Shown in pieces: positions 42,245-51,530 of a DNA stretch of 64,000 bases. The stretch comes from Verrucomicrobiaceae bacterium (GTDB lineage: Bacteria > Verrucomicrobiota > Verrucomicrobiia > Verrucomicrobiales > Verrucomicrobiaceae). The first letter of the stretch is position 1; every line of letters begins with the position of its first letter. Made by a program: the position numbers and the translations under genes. The stretch spans positions 1 through 64,000 of the forward strand of contig JAIXSY010000057.1 in assembly GCA_027484445.1 (NCBI GenBank). The letters run 5' to 3'. The notes beneath the pieces were generated by a model that saw only the letters and a program-made list of their open reading frames with translations, was not told the DNA's origin and made no database searches.

Positions 42245-43699
42245 TCAGGCCATTTTCATCTTCGTGTAGGCATGACCTTCATTCATGTCGATGCGCTCTG
42301 GACGACCTTTGTATTTGTAAACCAGCTTGGTGTGATCGATGCCCATCAGATGAAGGATGGTAGCGTGCAGATCGTGAACATGCATCTTTTGGTCCACGGC
42401 ACGCAGCCCCAAATCGTCCGTTGAACCGATGACCTGCCCTCCTTGGATACCACCGCCAGCCATCCACATGGTAAAGCCCGTCGGATTGTGGTCTCGACCA
42501 TCGCCTTTTTCACTCATGGGAGTGCGTCCAAATTCACCCCCCCAAATGACCAGCGTTTCGTCGAGCAAGCCACGTGCTCTGAGGTCCGTGAGCAAGGCCG
42601 CGACGGGCTTGTCCGTCTCATAGCAATACTTGGTGTGATTTTCTTCGATCTTGTCATGCGCGTCCCAGCGGCTGCCTGCACCCGAGTAAAGCTGCACAAA
42701 ACGCACTCCGCGCTCGACCAGACGGCGCGCCAAAAGGCAATTCCGACCAAATGCAGCCGTTTTGGCGTCATCCAGGCCATAGAGGCGCTTGGTAACTTCA
42801 GATTCTTTTGTCAGATCGACAGCCTCTGGTGCCTCTGACTGCATGCGGAAGGCCAACTCGTACGCTTTGATGCGTGCATCCAGCTGTGTGTTATCGCTGC
42901 GCGACTGCCCGTGCGAACGATTCAGACGATTCAGGAAGGACAGCTTGGCCATCTGGCGATCGTGGGTCACACTTTTGGGAGCATTCAGGTTCGCGATCGG
43001 CGTGCCCTCGGCCTCAAATTCTACACCTTGATACACCGCAGGCATGAAGCCGCTGCCCCAGTTGCGCACGCCATTGACGACCTGCGCGTCGGTATCCTTA
43101 ATGACCACAAAGGCAGGCAAATCTTGGTTCAGCGTGCCCAGACCATAGTTTACCCAGGCTCCCAACGAGGGGCGACCGCCAAAGATGCTACCCGTGTTCA
43201 TCGAGCAAACGCCGCCGGCATGGTTGATCCCATCGGAGACACAGGAGCGGATGACGCACAGCTCATCCGCCAGTCGAGCTGTGTGGGGCAGCCAATCGCT
43301 GATCCACAGGCCACTTTCGCCATGCTGCTTCCACTCACGCTTGTCGGCTAACAGCGGTGCGCGGCTTTCCCCCATCGCTGTAATGACAGTGCCAAAGCTA
43401 TCCGGCAACTGTTGGCCTGCCAGTTTTCGAAGCAGAGGCTTGGGATCAAAGAGGTCGATGTGGCTTGGCCCTCCCTCCATGAAGAGGAAAATGACACTCT
43501 TGGCCTTCCCCGCGCGATGGGCGAGCTTCGACGACATCGGGTTACTGGGTGCTCCCCCAGCATCGCCCAGGGCAGCCATGGCAGGGTCTTCGCCCATCAA
43601 GGCAGCCGCCGCCAAGGCACCAAAACCACCGCCGGCCCGGCGTAGAAAATCGCGACGACGAACCAGAATCTCATGGTGGGGGACAGGGGCAGCGTGCAT
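42245..43699 (-). CDS. DUF1501 protein, Tat-exported sulfatase-like
   Basis: 484 residues from the ATG at 43699. The N-terminus has a twin-arginine signal, RRRDFLRRAGGGFGALAAAALMG, at about 14-36, so a folded, probably metal-bound protein is exported. The body has the alkaline-phosphatase/sulfatase-like DUF1501 fold: SVIFLFMEGGPSHIDLFDPKP, WISDWLPHTARLADELCVIR, VIWGGEFGRTPMSE and DLHATILHLMGIDHTKLVY. DUF1501 genes are greatly expanded in Planctomycetes and Verrucomicrobia and are often next to DUF1553/DUF1549 cytochromes. No such partner is adjacent here. Its substrate is not known. Confidence 0.92.
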   Translation of the reverse strand: MHAAPVPHHEILVRRRDFLRRAGGGFGALAAAALMGEDPAMAALGDAGGAPSNPMSSKLAHRAGKAKSVIFLFMEGGPSHIDLFDPKPLLRKLAGQQLPDSFGTVITAMGESRAPLLADKREWKQHGESGLWISDWLPHTARLADELCVIRSCVSDGINHAGGVCSMNTGSIFGGRPSLGAWVNYGLGTLNQDLPAFVVIKDTDAQVVNGVRNWGSGFMPAVYQGVEFEAEGTPIANLNAPKSVTHDRQMAKLSFLNRLNRSHGQSRSDNTQLDARIKAYELAFRMQSEAPEAVDLTKESEVTKRLYGLDDAKTAAFGRNCLLARRLVERGVRFVQLYSGAGSRWDAHDKIEENHTKYCYETDKPVAALLTDLRARGLLDETLVIWGGEFGRTPMSEKGDGRDHNPTGFTMWMAGGGIQGGQVIGSTDDLGLRAVDQKMHVHDLHATILHLMGIDHTKLVYKYKGRPERIDMNEGHAYTKMKMA

Positions 43700-43796
43700 A
43701 CGGCTACATACAGGACGTTTCGCCTGATTCTTGGACAGCTTTTTCACAGAAAAAACGGCCTTCAGTGGCAAAGAGCCACACACAACGGTGTGAATC

Positions 43797-46232
43797 TCAA
43801 TCCTGGACGATCAAACCACGGAAAGCGCTGCTGCTCATCATCGGCTGCAACAAATTCATGGCAGCTCGCAGCTTGGTGGCAGGAACAACGCTTGGGCGAT
43901 TCACCAGGATGACGTCCGTGGCCAAAGGCGCCAGAGGAGCCACATCGGCAAAGTTTCGCAAAACCGGCCCCGTGTCCAAAATGATCCAATCGACATGCTG
44001 GCGGGCCCGATCAATCCAAGCACGGTAGCCATCGAGCAGTTCATTGGTCGCATAGGCGGGCAAGTCATGTGCAGGCAGCAGGAAGAGATGCGTGTTGCCA
44101 TAGCGCAGTGATTCCATGTCATGTGCCCAGGAGCTGTGATGGCTGGCATGGGGAAACCAGTGGTGCAGCGCGGGGGAGACCGCATTGCACTCCATCATGA
44201 AAACGCTGCGTCCCTGGTGGCAAAAGGCAGCCGCGAGAGCCGAGGCCGCCGCACTTTTGCCCTCTCCCGGCTCCGCACTGGTGATCATGATGATGCCGCC
44301 CAGACCGCTGCGCTTCAGCGCCTGCATTTCCAGGAGTGAGGTGAGCTGCTGAAGAGAGCCCGAAGCGCCCTCTGGCTCTGGCCTGAGCAACTGTCCAAGC
44401 ATGAGCTCAGGATGTGCCGCTGGCACCCGAGGCAGGCGTGCGATCACAGGTGCATTGCCCAGGCCAGGTATGGAAAGCTGTGCGGCCGGTGACGGCGGAG
44501 TCGCCGACATGGGAGAGACAACAGGAGGCGGTGGAGTGGAGGCCCCCAGCGCCAACCGTCCTGACGGCGGAGGCGTGTAGCGTCCAGAGCTAGCGGACAT
44601 GATGACCGGGCTTTGACCGACGGGTACGTGCGGCACATCACGAGCAGATGGAATGTTTGCTGAGGGAGAGCCTCCACGACGCATGGGCTTCAAGACATGA
44701 TCATCGAGCAACCCCCACCCCACCGGCAGACCGATGCAGATCATGCCCAGCAGCATCAGGCTAGCGAAGGCCGCGATGGGCTTGTTCGGCTTCACTGGAT
44801 TGTCAGGCGGACCTGCCACATCTGCGAGACTGAGTGCACCACTTTCCGTGAATTCACCCGTGACCTCTGCCTTGTTGAGGCTGGAGACGATGGTCTGATA
44901 CATCTGGCGGTCGGCATTCACCTGATCCAGCAGCAGGTTGTATTCGACATTCTTGCCGCTTTGATCGACCGCCATGCCGCGGGCGCTATCGAGCTGCTTT
45001 TGGTAATCATCAATCTGCCGCTGTAAGCTGGCCACTTCCGTCTCCTTCATGGTCACGACGGCATCAATCGCGCGGCTCAACGATGCGCGCAGCGTCTCGA
45101 TCTGCCCGGTTAGGGCGATCATTTGCGGATGGCGGCGACCGCAGAGAGGTTCCAGAGCGCGGCGTTGAGCCGTTTTGGCGTCCAGTTCCTTGCGACTGAA
45201 GGCCACTTCTGGATTTTCAGCGACAGCACGAACTTCCATCAGATCACGCCCTGCCTGTTGGGTGAAACGAATGGTTTCCAGGTCATTGCGCGCTTGAATG
45301 AGTCGCTGCTGGGCATCGGTAATCGCCGAATTGAACTGCAACATGCGCGCACTGTCCACATTTCGCGCTTCGGTGGAATCGACGAAGTTTTCCACTCGAC
45401 GGAACTGAGCCAGCTTCCGCTCACTTTCCTCCAGTCGTGTGCGCAGGGATTCAGCCTTTTTGTTCAAGTAGTCGCGTTCTCCCTGGGTCAGGCCAGATTC
45501 CTGAAGACCAAAAAAGCGAATGTATTCTCGGGCGAAGGTGTTCGCGAGCAGTGCAGCCGTTTGCGGATCTCCATCACGCGCCAGCACACGCAGGATGTGC
45601 GATTCCTTGAGGGGCTCGACCAAGACAGCGCCTGAGATTTGATCGACAAAGTAGTCTTTTTCCACGGGCGGCGATCCAGCTTTGTAAAGTCCGAGGGCCT
45701 TGAGGATCTCTGCCTTGCGGCCAGGATGGGCCAGCAGACGATCCAGCCATGCTTTTCGAAGCACCGGATCAAAGCGGTCGAAGAGGAACTCAGCGAAGCG
45801 CCTCGATTTCAGTTCCGTGAGGTGGTTGTTCACCAGCTGAGGCGCACTGAGCTCGGTGATGCCCTGGCGACCGAGTTCAGGCAGCTTCAGCACATTGCTT
45901 TCTCCAATGCGCAGCCGCAGCTTGGCCTCGGCTTCATAAACCTTGGCCCCCATGCCCAAAAACCAAAACACCAGAGCCGCAGTGGGCAGCCCGAGCAGCA
46001 GACCGAGCCAGCCGTAGCGCCGGAGGTAACCGAGCATGTCGGAGAGGCTGATGATGGCCTCGCTGAACTGCGGTGCGGGCGTGGAGAGGTAGGGGCTCTG
46101 ATCGACCTGGGCGAGAGGTGAAGGCAGAGCAAGAGAGGCCGTCGGCGCATGAGGCACCAGCGCACGCCCCGAGCCCCGAGCACCCGCGAGCGGGCTGGAG
46201 GCACGTGTGTCAATTGCGAGCTGGTAGGCCAT
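43797..46232 (-). CDS. polysaccharide co-polymerase with degenerate BY-kinase-like ATPase domain
   Basis: 811 residues. An N-terminal cytoplasmic extension of about 60 residues precedes a Wzz domain with helices near 78-96 and 505-525 and a long coiled coil between them. A Pro/Ser-rich linker (about 545-625) leads to an ATPase domain with Walker A PGEGKS (Lys659) and Walker B WIILDTGPV. The Walker A-prime motif, normally DxD, reads MMECNA with Glu681 and Asn683, and there is no C-terminal tyrosine cluster. So the domain looks able to bind nucleotide but not to act as a normal tyrosine kinase. Last gene of polysaccharide operon 2. Confidence 0.85.
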   Translation of the reverse strand: MAYQLAIDTRASSPLAGARGSGRALVPHAPTASLALPSPLAQVDQSPYLSTPAPQFSEAIISLSDMLGYLRRYGWLGLLLGLPTAALVFWFLGMGAKVYEAEAKLRLRIGESNVLKLPELGRQGITELSAPQLVNNHLTELKSRRFAEFLFDRFDPVLRKAWLDRLLAHPGRKAEILKALGLYKAGSPPVEKDYFVDQISGAVLVEPLKESHILRVLARDGDPQTAALLANTFAREYIRFFGLQESGLTQGERDYLNKKAESLRTRLEESERKLAQFRRVENFVDSTEARNVDSARMLQFNSAITDAQQRLIQARNDLETIRFTQQAGRDLMEVRAVAENPEVAFSRKELDAKTAQRRALEPLCGRRHPQMIALTGQIETLRASLSRAIDAVVTMKETEVASLQRQIDDYQKQLDSARGMAVDQSGKNVEYNLLLDQVNADRQMYQTIVSSLNKAEVTGEFTESGALSLADVAGPPDNPVKPNKPIAAFASLMLLGMICIGLPVGWGLLDDHVLKPMRRGGSPSANIPSARDVPHVPVGQSPVIMSASSGRYTPPPSGRLALGASTPPPPVVSPMSATPPSPAAQLSIPGLGNAPVIARLPRVPAAHPELMLGQLLRPEPEGASGSLQQLTSLLEMQALKRSGLGGIIMITSAEPGEGKSAAASALAAAFCHQGRSVFMMECNAVSPALHHWFPHASHHSSWAHDMESLRYGNTHLFLLPAHDLPAYATNELLDGYRAWIDRARQHVDWIILDTGPVLRNFADVAPLAPLATDVILVNRPSVVPATKLRAAMNLLQPMMSSSAFRGLIVQD

Positions 46233-46259
46233 GAGAGTCAGGAAAAGGAAGAGACAGTA

Positions 46260-47501
46260 TCACGCAGCGACAGGCGGCGAGCAAGACGCGGACGAAACAG
46301 AATCCAGAAGCTCCGCAGGCCGTGGATCAGGCTTCCCCAGACCGATGGCGTGCAGGATGATTTGATCCACCAGCCGCACGTCAAAGACTTCCTCCGCGAG
46401 GCGACGGCTGGCCATCCCCATGGGTGCGACTTGCTCAGGATGAGACAGCAGCGCCTCCATGGCAGCAGCCAAGGCCTCTACCTTTTGGGTGGGGCAGAGG
46501 AACCCATTGACTCCACGTTGATTGTCACCTGCGGGAACAAAGGGTCCAGCCACGCACTCACGCGCGCCGACGGAGTCCGTCGTGAGGATTGGAAGCCCTG
46601 TGGAAAGAGCTTCCAGCGTGGCATGAGGCACGCCTTCCCGATACCAAGTGGGCAGGCAAAAGACATGCATCGTTTTGAGCATCGCAGGAATGTCACGCAC
46701 CATGCCATGATGGGTCAGGATGCCTTCGCGGACCCAGCCTGCGACCTCGGTTTCTTCCACACGATTGGGATTCGGATCAAAAGGCCCCACGAGGTGGAAC
46801 TCCGCCTGAGGATGCTTCTTTTTGACCTCACGCGCCGCTTCCGCGAACACACGCACGCCTTTGCTGATGAGCAGTCGGCTGACCAAGACAAAACGCAGCT
46901 TCCCCGCAGCGATGTCTGCATTTCCCGTCAAGGGGACGTGCGGATATTCCTCCAAGTTCACCCCACTGCCGGCAGTGACATGAACCGGCACGCCAGGCGG
47001 CAGCAGGCGCATCTCCGTGAACAGGCGCACGTCATCACGGTTTTGCATGAAAATGACGTCTGAGCAGAGCAAAGCCAGACGATGCAGCAGCTTTGACACC
47101 CACTGCACGGCGGCCTGTTTCAGCGTCTCCGGTTTGACGAAAGTGAACCCCAGCCCAGGCAGCAAGGCATAAACACGCGGCACTCCAGCGAGGCGAGCGA
47201 CGACGCAGCCATAGACCACCGATTTGATCGTGTAGGCAAAGAGCGCGTCAGGCCGCTCATGCCGAAACAGGCGAAACATGTCGAGCCAGGTGACCCAGTC
47301 TTTGCGCAAATTCACGCGACTGCGCACCATGCGGATCGGCACATGCCTAGCGCCGATTCGGCTCATGAAGTCGCGGACATGAGGATAATCTTCTGCCGCT
47401 GAGGTCACCACCTCACACCCCTGCGCCGCAAAGTCGCGGATCAGATCGCCGCGATGGTAGATCAGAGTGTTAGCATCAGCCGTGAGCACTAGGATTTTCA
47501 T
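46260..47501 (-). CDS. family 4 glycosyltransferase
   Basis: 413 residues with the GT-B/GT4 fold: N-terminal MKILVLTADANTLIYHRGDLI, then FAYTIKSVVYGCVVARLAGVPRVY typical of PglA/PglH-like N-acetylgalactosaminyl transferases. The C-terminal domain shows FVLVSRLLISKGVRVF, the conserved GxP-type EGVPHATLEALSTGLPIL and TDSVGARECV, with the E-x7-E pattern. It should transfer a sugar to a lipid-linked or polymer acceptor on the cytoplasmic face. Its ATG overlaps the stop of the GNAT gene by four bases (ATGA). Confidence 0.9.
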   Translation of the reverse strand: MKILVLTADANTLIYHRGDLIRDFAAQGCEVVTSAAEDYPHVRDFMSRIGARHVPIRMVRSRVNLRKDWVTWLDMFRLFRHERPDALFAYTIKSVVYGCVVARLAGVPRVYALLPGLGFTFVKPETLKQAAVQWVSKLLHRLALLCSDVIFMQNRDDVRLFTEMRLLPPGVPVHVTAGSGVNLEEYPHVPLTGNADIAAGKLRFVLVSRLLISKGVRVFAEAAREVKKKHPQAEFHLVGPFDPNPNRVEETEVAGWVREGILTHHGMVRDIPAMLKTMHVFCLPTWYREGVPHATLEALSTGLPILTTDSVGARECVAGPFVPAGDNQRGVNGFLCPTQKVEALAAAMEALLSHPEQVAPMGMASRRLAEEVFDVRLVDQIILHAIGLGKPDPRPAELLDSVSSASCSPPVAA

Positions 47502-48670
47502 GCGTGGGATGACTCAGGGTTGGGGTCTTTGCTTTCAGGCACAGCAGCATCTGCGGTGCAGTTGTTTGCCGTGGCAGCCTTCAGACGGCGCTTCACCCAG
47601 CGGCCCAAGCGGAAGAGAAGCGCACGGGGATGCCAGCGGTGCAGGCATTCCAGGTCTGAAACGACCCGCACACGGCTGCTCCAGTCGCGCTTGTAGCGAT
47701 ACTCACCAGGCAGGAAGTCCGCCATCGTTAGCCCACGCTGGATGGCTTCCATCACCGCAGCACGCACGCTCATGTTGCCCATGCTCATGCTGGCGTAGCG
47801 TTTGTCCCATCCCATCTGATAGATCAGCATTTCACCTTTGAAGCTGAAGGCATAGATGATCCCCGCCGGTGCATGATCCACGCTCACGATGGGCATCATG
47901 ACGCGTCCTGTCGGAAGCCAGCGGCAGATGAGTTCCTCATGAATTCGGCGGCCCGACGAGGCTAAGAAAGAACTGACCCCATCGGGCCAGTGCTGCTCGT
48001 GCAGGGTGAAGAGCTGCTGCGCTGCCTGCTGCGGCAGGGCAGGCACCGTCTCGATGCTGACCTTGTGTTTCTCATTCAGATTCCCCCAGTGACGGCGCAG
48101 GTTGCGGCGAAAGTTGGCTGACTTGCCCTTTTCAAACTCCTCCCAGGTCGGCGGCAGATCAAAGCAGCGACACGAGGACTGGCAGAGCACCTGAGCACCT
48201 GCCCCGACCTGAGCCATCTCAGCCAGCAGGATGGCGTGGTTGGGTGAATCCTCAGGCACCTTGTTCAGGCGCACGACATCCCAGCGTGAGCTGGACTGTT
48301 GAATCAACGAGACCAGCAGCGGGCTGATCTCTGCCTCACGGCCTGCGGGCACGATCAAATCCAGGCGCTCCCCCTGCACGTCCCCGAGACCATTCATGAA
48401 GCCCAGGTGGCGGAGGTAACGACGCGATTCTCCGCGATCAGGTCCGATGACCCAAGGCGCGATGCCGAGAGCCTTGCCGAGTTCATCCCGCACCACGCCA
48501 ATGTTCAGCTGATATTCGTCGCGGAAATGCTGCCACCATAGCCGCACGTAATCCCAGGCCTGAAAGGGGCTGTGTGTGGCGGACTCTTCCAGCAATCCAT
48601 CCCACACTGGCTCTAGGGCCGCAAAGGCTGCCTCCGAGGTAATGATTTCCAGGGACATTTGCATGATCAT
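47498..48670 (-). CDS. GNAT acetyltransferase, CelD/BcsL family
   Basis: 390 residues. The C-terminal half holds a GNAT-like domain of the polysaccharide-biosynthesis type (Acetyltransf_6/CelD): KGKSANFRRNLRRHWGNL, APAGIIYAFSFKGEMLIYQMGWDKRYASMSMG and LTMADFLPGEYRYKRDWS. Members N-acylate or acetylate sugars or aminoacyl groups during exopolysaccharide assembly. The start at 48670 is fixed by the ATGA overlap with the DUF4091 gene, and its own stop overlaps the next glycosyltransferase start. No signal peptide, so cytosolic. Confidence 0.82.
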   Translation of the reverse strand: MIMQMSLEIITSEAAFAALEPVWDGLLEESATHSPFQAWDYVRLWWQHFRDEYQLNIGVVRDELGKALGIAPWVIGPDRGESRRYLRHLGFMNGLGDVQGERLDLIVPAGREAEISPLLVSLIQQSSSRWDVVRLNKVPEDSPNHAILLAEMAQVGAGAQVLCQSSCRCFDLPPTWEEFEKGKSANFRRNLRRHWGNLNEKHKVSIETVPALPQQAAQQLFTLHEQHWPDGVSSFLASSGRRIHEELICRWLPTGRVMMPIVSVDHAPAGIIYAFSFKGEMLIYQMGWDKRYASMSMGNMSVRAAVMEAIQRGLTMADFLPGEYRYKRDWSSRVRVVSDLECLHRWHPRALLFRLGRWVKRRLKAATANNCTADAAVPESKDPNPESSHA

Positions 48671-50403
48671 CGGGCACCTCCTTCGGCCTGCACTTGTTGG
48701 GTCTTCACGATCAATGCGGCCAAGGCCCGTCGCGCCCCCATCAGCGCGTTGGGATTATCCTTCCAGTCCCCAAAACCGCGTGCAAATGTGTCCGCTTCCC
48801 GCAGGGCAGCGCGCTCCAGCCCCAGGTCACGCGCCAGCATGAGGTAGTCGTAGTCATCACACATGTCTCGCAGCCATTTCAGGCGGATGCTGGCGATGGG
48901 TTGATCGCTGCCGTGGCGCTTCTTCGTGGCCGGGTAGAGGTAGCTGCCATCGCCGTTGTAGATTTCGCCACTGGGGTGGTGAAAGGTGCCTGCATCCGTC
49001 CACACGTCCACGCCCTTGCTAGCGTAGAGCGTGTCCCAGTAAGTCAGACCCGTGAGCCCATGGCGGGCCATGAGCCAGGAAAGGATACGATGGTTCATCG
49101 CGGGAAAATCAAGACACCAAACCGGTGGATGCGAGTCCTTAAGCTGGGCTGGCTTGCCATGCAATGTCATCCACGCCTCTGGCATCTGCACCAGTGCCGC
49201 ATAGCACCAGACTTCATCGCCTGCCTTGAGCCGACGCGTGATGTCACGCCTGCCGCCTTCCTTTTCCAGATCTTCCCACACACTGCTGAAATGCGGCACC
49301 CAGATGTCCACGAACTGATCCAGGCTGCCCCACCACCAGGAGTCGGGTGAGGGCTGCTCTGTGACGAGCAGAGGCATGCGCACGCCGTGCAGGGCCTCCG
49401 CTTCATTGAAAAAATCCCCCCACCGGCGTACCAGGCCGTAGGCTGAAGCACTGTTGGGCTCATCCAGGTCTCCCATGATGATGTAGCCACGCTGCCCGGC
49501 CTTGATCTTGTGCAGGAGCTTCATCCACGTGGCGCAGTAGCGCATCGCCTCTGCGCGATCATGGCCGAGTGGATCAGGGAAAGGCCACTCCTGCCAGATC
49601 GGCAGGCCGAGTGTGCTGGCATGGCGATGCAGCAGCTGCTTTCTCAGGCCAGCCTCGACCGCAGCCTCGTCCAACTGACCGGTGCGCCCATCGGGATAGG
49701 TCGGGTAGGTTTGGTCAATGCTGAGCCGATGGTCCGCGAGCATCTGGTAGTATTGGTCCAGCAGAGCAGACAGCGCCGGGCTTGGCGGTTCCTTTTGTCG
49801 GTCAAAGCCATGCACCTCAGCGATACGACGCCAAACGGTCATGAAGGAGGTGCGCAGCCGAGGTGTGACCGGCAGGTCAAAGTCAGACACGCGCACCAGC
49901 ACCTTCGTGCGGCCCAGCTCACTGCCATTGGCTGCCCGCGCGGTGACATCCCCCGAATAAAGACCCGCCGGGATGCTGTAGGGCACTTTCACGTCCAGCC
50001 ACCAGGGCTGACTCACCTGCTCCAGCGCAGGCAATTCCTGAGCATCAAAGGACTGTGGGACCAGCGCATCCGGGTAGTCCCCCGGCGGCAGTGGGGCCAT
50101 GGGCGTGGAACGCGTGACCTTCACGTAGTGCTCTCGAAGCACTGTCGGGGCAGGAATTTCACGATCCTCAGGCCCGCTAAGGTCGGTGACTTCCAGTCGA
50201 GCTCCCTGGATCTCTTCGGGCGAACCCCGCAGCACGATTTGCAGAGATTCCACCTCACCCCGAGCCGCCTCAATCGCCTCGACTTGATCTGGTGGCGACT
50301 GATCCCTCATCACACGCGTCATGGCATCGACGCGGGTGATTTTCACCTCGGCAGACACGAGCAGAGGCACCAGCAGGAGCAGCGGGAAAAGGCCACCTTT
50401 CAT
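48667..50403 (-). CDS. exported DUF4091 glycoside-hydrolase-like protein
   Basis: 578 residues with a signal peptide (MKGGLFPLLLLVPLLVSAEV). A beta-sandwich N-terminal region (to about 180) is followed by a TIM-barrel-like DUF4091 region: LADHRLSIDQTYPTYPDG, AGQRGYIIMGDLDEPNSASAY, ITRRLKAGDEVWCYAAL and HGLTGLTYWDTLYASKGVD. Acidic residues in GDLDEP resemble a glycoside hydrolase catalytic site, but the family has little biochemical characterisation. Being inside a polysaccharide operon, overlapped by ATGA at both ends, it may trim the nascent polymer in the periplasm, which is inference. Confidence 0.82.
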   Translation of the reverse strand: MKGGLFPLLLLVPLLVSAEVKITRVDAMTRVMRDQSPPDQVEAIEAARGEVESLQIVLRGSPEEIQGARLEVTDLSGPEDREIPAPTVLREHYVKVTRSTPMAPLPPGDYPDALVPQSFDAQELPALEQVSQPWWLDVKVPYSIPAGLYSGDVTARAANGSELGRTKVLVRVSDFDLPVTPRLRTSFMTVWRRIAEVHGFDRQKEPPSPALSALLDQYYQMLADHRLSIDQTYPTYPDGRTGQLDEAAVEAGLRKQLLHRHASTLGLPIWQEWPFPDPLGHDRAEAMRYCATWMKLLHKIKAGQRGYIIMGDLDEPNSASAYGLVRRWGDFFNEAEALHGVRMPLLVTEQPSPDSWWWGSLDQFVDIWVPHFSSVWEDLEKEGGRRDITRRLKAGDEVWCYAALVQMPEAWMTLHGKPAQLKDSHPPVWCLDFPAMNHRILSWLMARHGLTGLTYWDTLYASKGVDVWTDAGTFHHPSGEIYNGDGSYLYPATKKRHGSDQPIASIRLKWLRDMCDDYDYLMLARDLGLERAALREADTFARGFGDWKDNPNALMGARRALAALIVKTQQVQAEGGAR

Positions 50404-51530
50404 GAGCGCAGCACCTCCTCGTAAACTTGCAGATAGCCCCGAGCCGCCGTGGCGATGTCAAAACGTGCCACGGCTGCCTGACGCAGCGCATCCGCACTCG
50501 GGGGTGACTCCAGCAGCGCCGCCCAGGCCTGGGCTAGCGCCTCAGCGCCATGGGCCGGGACCACGAGCCCCAGGCCTTCGAGCAGTCGGCCACAGTCACC
50601 GACATCCGTGGCTGCACAGGGCACCCCGCAGGCGAGAGCTTCCATGAGCGTCATCGGGCAGGCCTCGGTGCGGGAGGACAGAGAAAACACATCCAGCGCC
50701 GGATACACGCGCTGTGGCTCTGGACGAAAGTCCGAAAAATGGACCTGATCACGCCTCGGCATGACGGACAGAGCCGCGCGGGCACAGTCGCCCAGGTCTT
50801 GTTCTCGCCCCCCACAGAGCCAGAAGTGCGTCTCCGGCTTGCGCGATTGCAAAAGCCCCGCAGCACGCAGCCAGGTCGGCAGATCCTTCATCTCGTGAAA
50901 GCGCCCCAAGAAGCCCACCAGCGAAGTCTCTGGCGGCACACGCAGCTCAGCACGCACCGTCGCACGGGCTTCCGAGTCGGGCAAAAAACGTGACGTGTCG
51001 ATGCCATTGGGCACCCATTGCATCTTCGCCTGCGGATAGCCCAGGAGCCGCACATGGTCCTCCATGGCCACCGCAGAGCAAGACACGATGCGACTCGGCA
51101 CTGCGTGTGAGCTCAGGCCGAGCAAGGTGCGGAACAAACGTAGCTTCGCAGGTGAATCTCCCGCTCCAGCATGGATCTCGCGGCAATGAATGCCCCACAC
51201 CACCCGCGACAGACCTGCCAAGCGAGCGCAGAAGCCACCCACCAGATCCGCGTGGTGCATCCATGTCTGAAGCACCTGAGGGCGCAACGAGCGCAGCAGC
51301 TGCACGAGTTTAACCAAAGTCTGCCGTTGGAGATAAGAGCGGCAGCCCAGGTCATGCACCTGTGCCCCACTTGAGCGCAGCTCATGCATCTCCACAGGCC
51401 AGGAGGCTCCATCCATCACGATCACATGCGTCTGCCAGCCCGAGCCCGCCATGGCACGAACCAGCCCTCGCAGCATGGCCTCTGCACCGCCGCCGCCGGG
51501 GGAATAGATCAGGTGCGCTAGCACGCTCAT
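50400..51530 (-). CDS. family 4 glycosyltransferase
   Basis: 376 residues from the ATG at 51530, which overlaps the stop of the deacetylase gene by ATGA. GT-B fold: LAHLIYSPGGGGAEAMLRGL at the start, VVWGIHCREIHAGAGD, LVGFLGRFHEMKDLPTWL and the C-terminal SSRTEACPMTLMEALACGVPCAATDVGDC, where the conserved acidic E(x7)E pattern lies in TEACPMTLMEAL. It should add a sugar during repeat-unit assembly on the cytoplasmic side. Confidence 0.9.
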   Translation of the reverse strand: MSVLAHLIYSPGGGGAEAMLRGLVRAMAGSGWQTHVIVMDGASWPVEMHELRSSGAQVHDLGCRSYLQRQTLVKLVQLLRSLRPQVLQTWMHHADLVGGFCARLAGLSRVVWGIHCREIHAGAGDSPAKLRLFRTLLGLSSHAVPSRIVSCSAVAMEDHVRLLGYPQAKMQWVPNGIDTSRFLPDSEARATVRAELRVPPETSLVGFLGRFHEMKDLPTWLRAAGLLQSRKPETHFWLCGGREQDLGDCARAALSVMPRRDQVHFSDFRPEPQRVYPALDVFSLSSRTEACPMTLMEALACGVPCAATDVGDCGRLLEGLGLVVPAHGAEALAQAWAALLESPPSADALRQAAVARFDIATAARGYLQVYEEVLRS

